From Saccharibacillus brassicae (GTDB lineage Bacteria; Bacillota; Bacilli; Paenibacillales; Paenibacillaceae), in the NCBI RefSeq assembly GCF_006542275.1, contig NZ_CP041217.1:4032501-4096500 (forward strand): DNA of 64,000 nt. Reading direction: 5' to 3'. A program made the position numbers and the translations under genes. The notes below the pieces were generated by a model, which made no database searches, was not told where the DNA came from, and saw nothing but the letters and a program-made list of their open reading frames with translations. Numbering within the stretch: position 1 is the stretch's first letter; the number at the start of each line of letters is the position of its first letter. Below, one piece after another: positions 60,256 to 64,000 of this stretch.

Positions 60256-61428
60256 ATGCGGAATGTGCGGATTACGTTGGCCGCCGCGGACGAACGGTAT
60301 ATCGAACCGTTTCTGCTGTATGCACGCACCGGGGAATTTGCCAAGCGCGTCAGCGTGCGGGCTTTTTCGCAACTTGACGCTTTTCTCGCCGCAATGGCGG
60401 CAGAGCGCCCGGACTTCGTGCTGGGCGAACCGGCGTTTCTGACGCCGTGGCTGCAGGGGGAAGGCAGCCGCGGCGTGCCGTGGGCGGCATTGGACGGCGG
60501 AGAAGCGGAGAATGCCGCGCTGGGCGGAACGGTGCTGCACGCTTTCCAGCCGCTGAACCGGCTGCTGACGGCGGTGTTGGACCTGGCCGGAACGGCGCAG
60601 TCGGCGGGAAGCGCCTCGCAAGCCGGAGCGCAGATCATCGCCGTACATTCGGCCGCCGGCGGAGTCGGCAAGACGGCGGTTGCGCTGAATCTGGCCAAGC
60701 AGCTCGGCGGCCGGGGACAGCGCGTGTTCTACCTCAATCTGGAGACGTGGGACAGCGCGGCGTCATTCCGGGCAGCCGGCAGCGAAAGCGGACTGCCCGG
60801 GCTGCTGTATGAGCTGAGAACGGCCCGGGAGAACGGCGAGGCGTGCCGCTCTCCGCTGTCGCGCCATGCGCCTTTTCAGGAGAAGCTCAAGAGTTTGTCT
60901 TTTCCGCCGCTGGAGCGTCCGGACGAACTGCTGCAGATGAGCGAAGCCGATACGGCGGGACTGCTCGATTACCTGGCGACGTGCGGAGCGTGCGACGTGA
61001 TTGTGGCCGATACGGATACGGAAGATCACGACCGCTGCCGGGCGCTGCTGCGGCGGGCGGATCGGGTGCTCTGGCTGCTGGCCGACGATCTGCTGCATCT
61101 GCGCCGGACGGCGGGGTGGATGAACCATCGGGAAGCCCGGCAGCCTGCGGAGTTCTACGATCTGATCGGCAGAAGCGTATTCGCGGTCAACCGCTGCGGC
61201 GGCCGGTTGGACAATGTCCTGCCGCGTCCGGATCTGCGTCCGCTGGCCTTCCTGTCGTATATTCCGTCTTGGAAAGCTTTGTCCAGGGAAGACGTGCTGC
61301 TCGGCTCTCCGATCTTCCAGCGGGACATCTTGGCGCTGTGCGAGCAGCTCGGGCTGGGCGGAAGCCGCCGTCCGCCGCCGGCTTCCGCGCCGTATGCGGC
61401 CGCAGCGGCGACCGGAGGCGCGTCATGA
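60256..61428 (+). CDS. tadZ: TadZ/CpaE-like ATPase of Tad pilus
   Basis: Protein of 390 residues. N-terminal receiver-like domain without clear phosphorylation Asp (about 1-125) and a MinD/ParA-type ATPase with deviant Walker A HSAAGGVGKTAVALNLAK (about residue 135). CpaE/TadZ localises the pilus machine at the pole. C-terminal tail is Ala/Pro-rich. ATG 60256 is nine bases after GGAG; the ATG at 60247 is closer to the site but badly spaced. Next gene overlaps by four bases. Confidence 0.85.
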   Translation: MRNVRITLAAADERYIEPFLLYARTGEFAKRVSVRAFSQLDAFLAAMAAERPDFVLGEPAFLTPWLQGEGSRGVPWAALDGGEAENAALGGTVLHAFQPLNRLLTAVLDLAGTAQSAGSASQAGAQIIAVHSAAGGVGKTAVALNLAKQLGGRGQRVFYLNLETWDSAASFRAAGSESGLPGLLYELRTARENGEACRSPLSRHAPFQEKLKSLSFPPLERPDELLQMSEADTAGLLDYLATCGACDVIVADTDTEDHDRCRALLRRADRVLWLLADDLLHLRRTAGWMNHREARQPAEFYDLIGRSVFAVNRCGGRLDNVLPRPDLRPLAFLSYIPSWKALSREDVLLGSPIFQRDILALCEQLGLGGSRRPPPASAPYAAAAATGGAS

Positions 61429-62702
61429 AGCCGGAAGCCGCCGAAGAAGCGGTGCGGGAAGAGTTGTTTCGCGTTATGCGGGCCGAAGTCCGCTCTTCGC
61501 TCGATGTCACGCAGTCCGCGGACGACGGCGAGCTGATGCGGCGGATCGAACGCAAAGTGCTGTCCGATTCGCGTGCTGCCGCGATGACGTCCGGCGAGAA
61601 GCGGACGCTCGTGCGCCGGGTCTACGATTCGTTTCGCGGCCTGGACATTTTGCAGCCGCTGGTCGACGACAAAAGCGTGACGGAGATCATGATCAACGGA
61701 CACACGGAAATTTTTATCGAACGCGCCGGGGAAGTCGTTCGCGTTCCGCAGCGTTTCGAATCGCAGGAGAAGCTGGAAGATCTCGTGCAGAGCATCGTGT
61801 CCGGCGTCAACCGGATCGTCAACGAGTCTTCCCCGATCGTCGACGCCCGGCTGAAGGACGGGTCGCGGGTCAACGTCGTGCTGCCGCCGATCGCGCTCAA
61901 AGGTCCGACGGTGACGATCCGCAAATTTCCGGAACGTCCGATGACGCTGGACGATCTCGTTCGGCACGGGGCGCTGGACGAAGACGCCGCGCTTCTGCTG
62001 AAGCATCTCGTGCGCAGCCGCTATAACCTTTTTATTAGCGGAGGAACGGGTTCGGGCAAGACGACTTTTCTCAATGCGCTGTCGCAGTACATCCCGCCCG
62101 ACGAACGGGTCATTACGATCGAGGACTCCGCGGAGCTTCAGATCGTGACGGTGCCCAACCTCGTCTCGCTGGAGACCCGGAACGCCAACATGGAAGGCAA
62201 AGGCGAGATTTCGATCCGCGACCTGATCCGCTCTTCGCTGCGGATGCGGCCCAACCGGATCGTCGTCGGCGAAGTGCGCGGCGCGGAAGCGTTGGACATG
62301 CTGCAGGCGATGAACACCGGGCACTCGGGCAGCTTGTCGACCGGCCATAGCAACAGCGCGCAGGACATGGTCAGCCGGCTGGAAACGATGGTGCTGAGCG
62401 GGGCGGATCTGCCGGTTGCCGTGGTGCGCCAGCAGATCTCGTCCGCGATCGATCTGATCGTTCACTTGTCGCGGCTGCGGGACCGTTCGCGCCGGGTGGT
62501 GGAGATCAGCGAAGTGTCGGGGATGGAAGACGGGGCGGTCAAGCTGCGGAATCTGTTCCGCTTCGAAGAAGAAGGTGAGCGGGACGGACGGATCGTCGGA
62601 TGCCTGCGCAGAAGCGCGGAGCCGATGCTGCGCACCGACAAGCTGCGGGACGCGGGCACGGCCGATTGGCGCCGGCTGGCCGGACTGCCGGAGAGGAGGT
62701 GA
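61425..62702 (+). CDS. tadA: TadA/CpaF secretion ATPase
   Basis: Protein of 425 residues that powers Flp pilus assembly. N-terminal domain (about 1-190), Walker A ISGGTGSGKTTFLNALSQ (about residue 207), Asp/His boxes TIEDSAELQI and RMRPNRIVVGEVRGAEALDMLQAMNTGHSGSLSTGHSNS. CpaF family by GEVRG and TGHSG motifs. ATG overlaps tadZ stop codon (ATGA). Confidence 0.92.
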   Translation: MKPEAAEEAVREELFRVMRAEVRSSLDVTQSADDGELMRRIERKVLSDSRAAAMTSGEKRTLVRRVYDSFRGLDILQPLVDDKSVTEIMINGHTEIFIERAGEVVRVPQRFESQEKLEDLVQSIVSGVNRIVNESSPIVDARLKDGSRVNVVLPPIALKGPTVTIRKFPERPMTLDDLVRHGALDEDAALLLKHLVRSRYNLFISGGTGSGKTTFLNALSQYIPPDERVITIEDSAELQIVTVPNLVSLETRNANMEGKGEISIRDLIRSSLRMRPNRIVVGEVRGAEALDMLQAMNTGHSGSLSTGHSNSAQDMVSRLETMVLSGADLPVAVVRQQISSAIDLIVHLSRLRDRSRRVVEISEVSGMEDGAVKLRNLFRFEEEGERDGRIVGCLRRSAEPMLRTDKLRDAGTADWRRLAGLPERR

Positions 62703-62708
62703 ATCGAG

Positions 62709-63575
62709 ATGCCGCGTACAGGGCGAAACGGCATAGGCAGAAGTTCCGCGGGCGGAATCAAATCCGTCACATCGGATTCCGCAGACAGCGTATCCACGCG
62801 GAAGCGGGAGAATTTGTCTCCGGCGGACAAATTGAAAGATTATACGGTCTACGCGTTGGCCGGCTACGAGCGTATCGTCAGCACGGCTGCGGCCGCCGGC
62901 CTGTTGTTTGCGGTCGGGATGCTGTTCTACCAGATGTGGCTGCTGGCCCTGCTGTTGGCGCTGCCAGCGCTCAAAGCTCCCGCGCTATGGCGCGTTCGGC
63001 AGATCGAACGCACGCGCACGCTGCTCAAGCTGCATTTCAAGCAGGCGTTGTACTCGTTGTCGTCGTCGATGGCCGCGGGCCGCTCGGTCGAAAACGCGTT
63101 TCGCGAAGCCGCGAAAGATCTGGAGCTGCTGTATCCGGGCGGCGGCAGCGACATGATTCGGGAGCTGGACGTGATCGCGACGCGGCTGGAATACGGCGAA
63201 CCGATCGAATCGGCGCTGCTCGACTTCGGCCGGCGGGCCCGGATCGAAGACATCGACCATTTTATCGACGTTTTCGTGACATGCAAGCGGACGGGCGGCG
63301 ACCTGATCGAAGTGGTTCGGCGCACGTCGGCGGTGATCGGGGAGAAGATGGATATCCAGCAGGATATCTCGGTCATGATCGCGCAGAAAAAATTCGAGTC
63401 GAACATTTTGCTTGCGACGCCGTTCGTCTTTATTTTGTTCATTAACGCTTCCGCGCCGGAATTTATGGCTCCGCTGTACGGTTCGCCGCTGGGCGTCATC
63501 TTGGCGACCGTTGGCCTGGGCCTGATGTTCCTCAGCGCCTGGCTGATGCGGCGCATCATGAACATTCGGATCTGA
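62709..63575 (+). CDS. tadB: TadB-like inner-membrane protein
   Basis: Protein of 288 residues of the T2SSF family. Hydrophobic segments at about 52-88, and two at the C-terminus (about 235-285), around a cytoplasmic helical domain with LHFKQALYSLSSSMAAGRSVENAFREAAKDLELLYP (in parts). GAGAGGAGGTGA precedes the ATG. Platform of the Tad pilus with TadC. Confidence 0.85.
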   Translation: MPRTGRNGIGRSSAGGIKSVTSDSADSVSTRKRENLSPADKLKDYTVYALAGYERIVSTAAAAGLLFAVGMLFYQMWLLALLLALPALKAPALWRVRQIERTRTLLKLHFKQALYSLSSSMAAGRSVENAFREAAKDLELLYPGGGSDMIRELDVIATRLEYGEPIESALLDFGRRARIEDIDHFIDVFVTCKRTGGDLIEVVRRTSAVIGEKMDIQQDISVMIAQKKFESNILLATPFVFILFINASAPEFMAPLYGSPLGVILATVGLGLMFLSAWLMRRIMNIRI

Positions 63576-63588
63576 GAGGAGGGAAGAC

Positions 63589-64000
63589 ATGCTCGTCACG
63601 GCTTGTTCGGGACTGCTGCTGCTCGCTGCCGCGTGCGCGCTGTTGTTCGCCTTGGCGAAGCGGCAGCCCGTGCACCGGAAAATTGCGGCGCTGCCGATGG
63701 AAGGCATCCGCATGCGGGGGCTGCTTGCGCCGATGCTGGTGCTCGTAGAACGGATGCGGCTCGCCGCGCGCTTCCCGATTTTTTTCCATCGGCTTCAATC
63801 TTCCGTGCAGCGCGGCGAAGGACTGCGGAGCAGCACGGAGAGAACGATGCTGTTTCTGGCGCATATGCTGCTGCACGCCGTGCTGATGCTGACGTTCGGA
63901 TGCGTCATGGCGATTGCCAATCACGGCTCCGCCGCCTGGCTCGCGATCGGACTCGGCCTTGCGGCCGTGCTGCCGATCGCGCTGATCAAAGACCTGGCGT
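63589..64000 (+). CDS. tadC: TadC-like inner-membrane protein, 3' partial
   Basis: Open from ATG 63589 to the window end (137 codons, no stop). N-terminal hydrophobic segment (about 3-22) and another pair at about 89-130, as in T2SSF/TadC proteins. GAGGAGGG precedes the ATG. Fourth gene of the pilus operon; the pilin genes are probably beyond the window. Confidence 0.75.
   Translation, partial: MLVTACSGLLLLAAACALLFALAKRQPVHRKIAALPMEGIRMRGLLAPMLVLVERMRLAARFPIFFHRLQSSVQRGEGLRSSTERTMLFLAHMLLHAVLMLTFGCVMAIANHGSAAWLAIGLGLAAVLPIALIKDLA

Overview
The window looks like chromosome from a low-to-moderate GC Gram-positive of the Paenibacillaceae, possibly Saccharibacillus or a pigmented Paenibacillus (inference). 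Reasons: GC-rich codons with frequent TTG/GTG starts, very strong AGGAGG ribosome sites, a LicT/BglG-controlled PTS, a Bacillus-type alr-ndoAI-ndoA and tex-sprT-tRNA backbone, and a C30 carotenoid operon of the staphyloxanthin type. Sixty protein-coding genes and six tRNA genes are supported. No rRNA, CRISPR array, complete prophage or transposase was seen.

Layout. 1-5510: carotenoid operon crtP (5' cut by the window edge)-aldH-crtN-crtQ, closed by a terminator that is duplicated around a 192-bp nested inverted repeat. 6174-12000: small hypothetical gene, AraC regulator with a short-chain dehydrogenase-like gene, tandem repeats, and a second AraC regulator divergent from a GH42 beta-galactosidase. 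12080-17855: PAS-GAF-GGDEF-EAL protein, membrane-anchored Mrr-type nuclease, CGNR regulator divergent from an MFS pump, GNAT acetyltransferase. 18013-22672: LacI regulator divergent from a GH4 6-phospho-glycosidase, and GntR regulator divergent from an OsmC-thioredoxin-thioredoxin operon. 22810-27580: MFS and metallo-hydrolase operon plus NmrA and isochorismatase-type genes, watched by two Lrp/AsnC regulators. 27741-32132: RAT/terminator leader, PTS EIIBCA, GH1 phospho-beta-glucosidase and the LicT antiterminator. 32253-35197: ArsR repressor coupled to a four-domain persulfide enzyme. 35413-39889: GH31 alpha-glucosidase, YhaM nuclease, NAD(P)H-binding protein under a perfect operator. 40175-44175: OpuA glycine betaine importer divergent from a GbsR-type regulator. 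44406-55531: conserved backbone alr-ndoAI-ndoA, sdaAB-sdaAA, TRM11-like methyltransferase, tex, serine hydrolase, sprT, small gene and a tRNA cluster (Asn, Ser, Glu, Lys, Leu). 55535-57699: accessory patch bracketed by two identical 87-bp copies of tRNA-Leu, holding two divergent XRE regulators, a zinc-ligand protein and an orphan, atypical ureF. 57911-60094: glutathione peroxidase, Ohr, a small CxxC protein, DCC oxidoreductase. 60256-64000: start of a Tad/Flp pilus locus (tadZ, tadA, tadB, tadC; the last is cut by the window edge).

Common themes are beta-glucoside and galactoside use under local regulators, thiol/peroxide/persulfide defence (OsmC, Trx, Gpx, Ohr, DCC, CoA-disulfide reductase-rhodanese), and osmoprotection. 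The best candidates for something new are the tRNA-Leu-bracketed patch at 55448-57785, the four-domain sulfur protein with its Ser-Asp repeat linker and dyad operator, and the nested inverted repeat at 5572-5813. All calls come from reading the sequence and from memory of protein families; no database search was possible.
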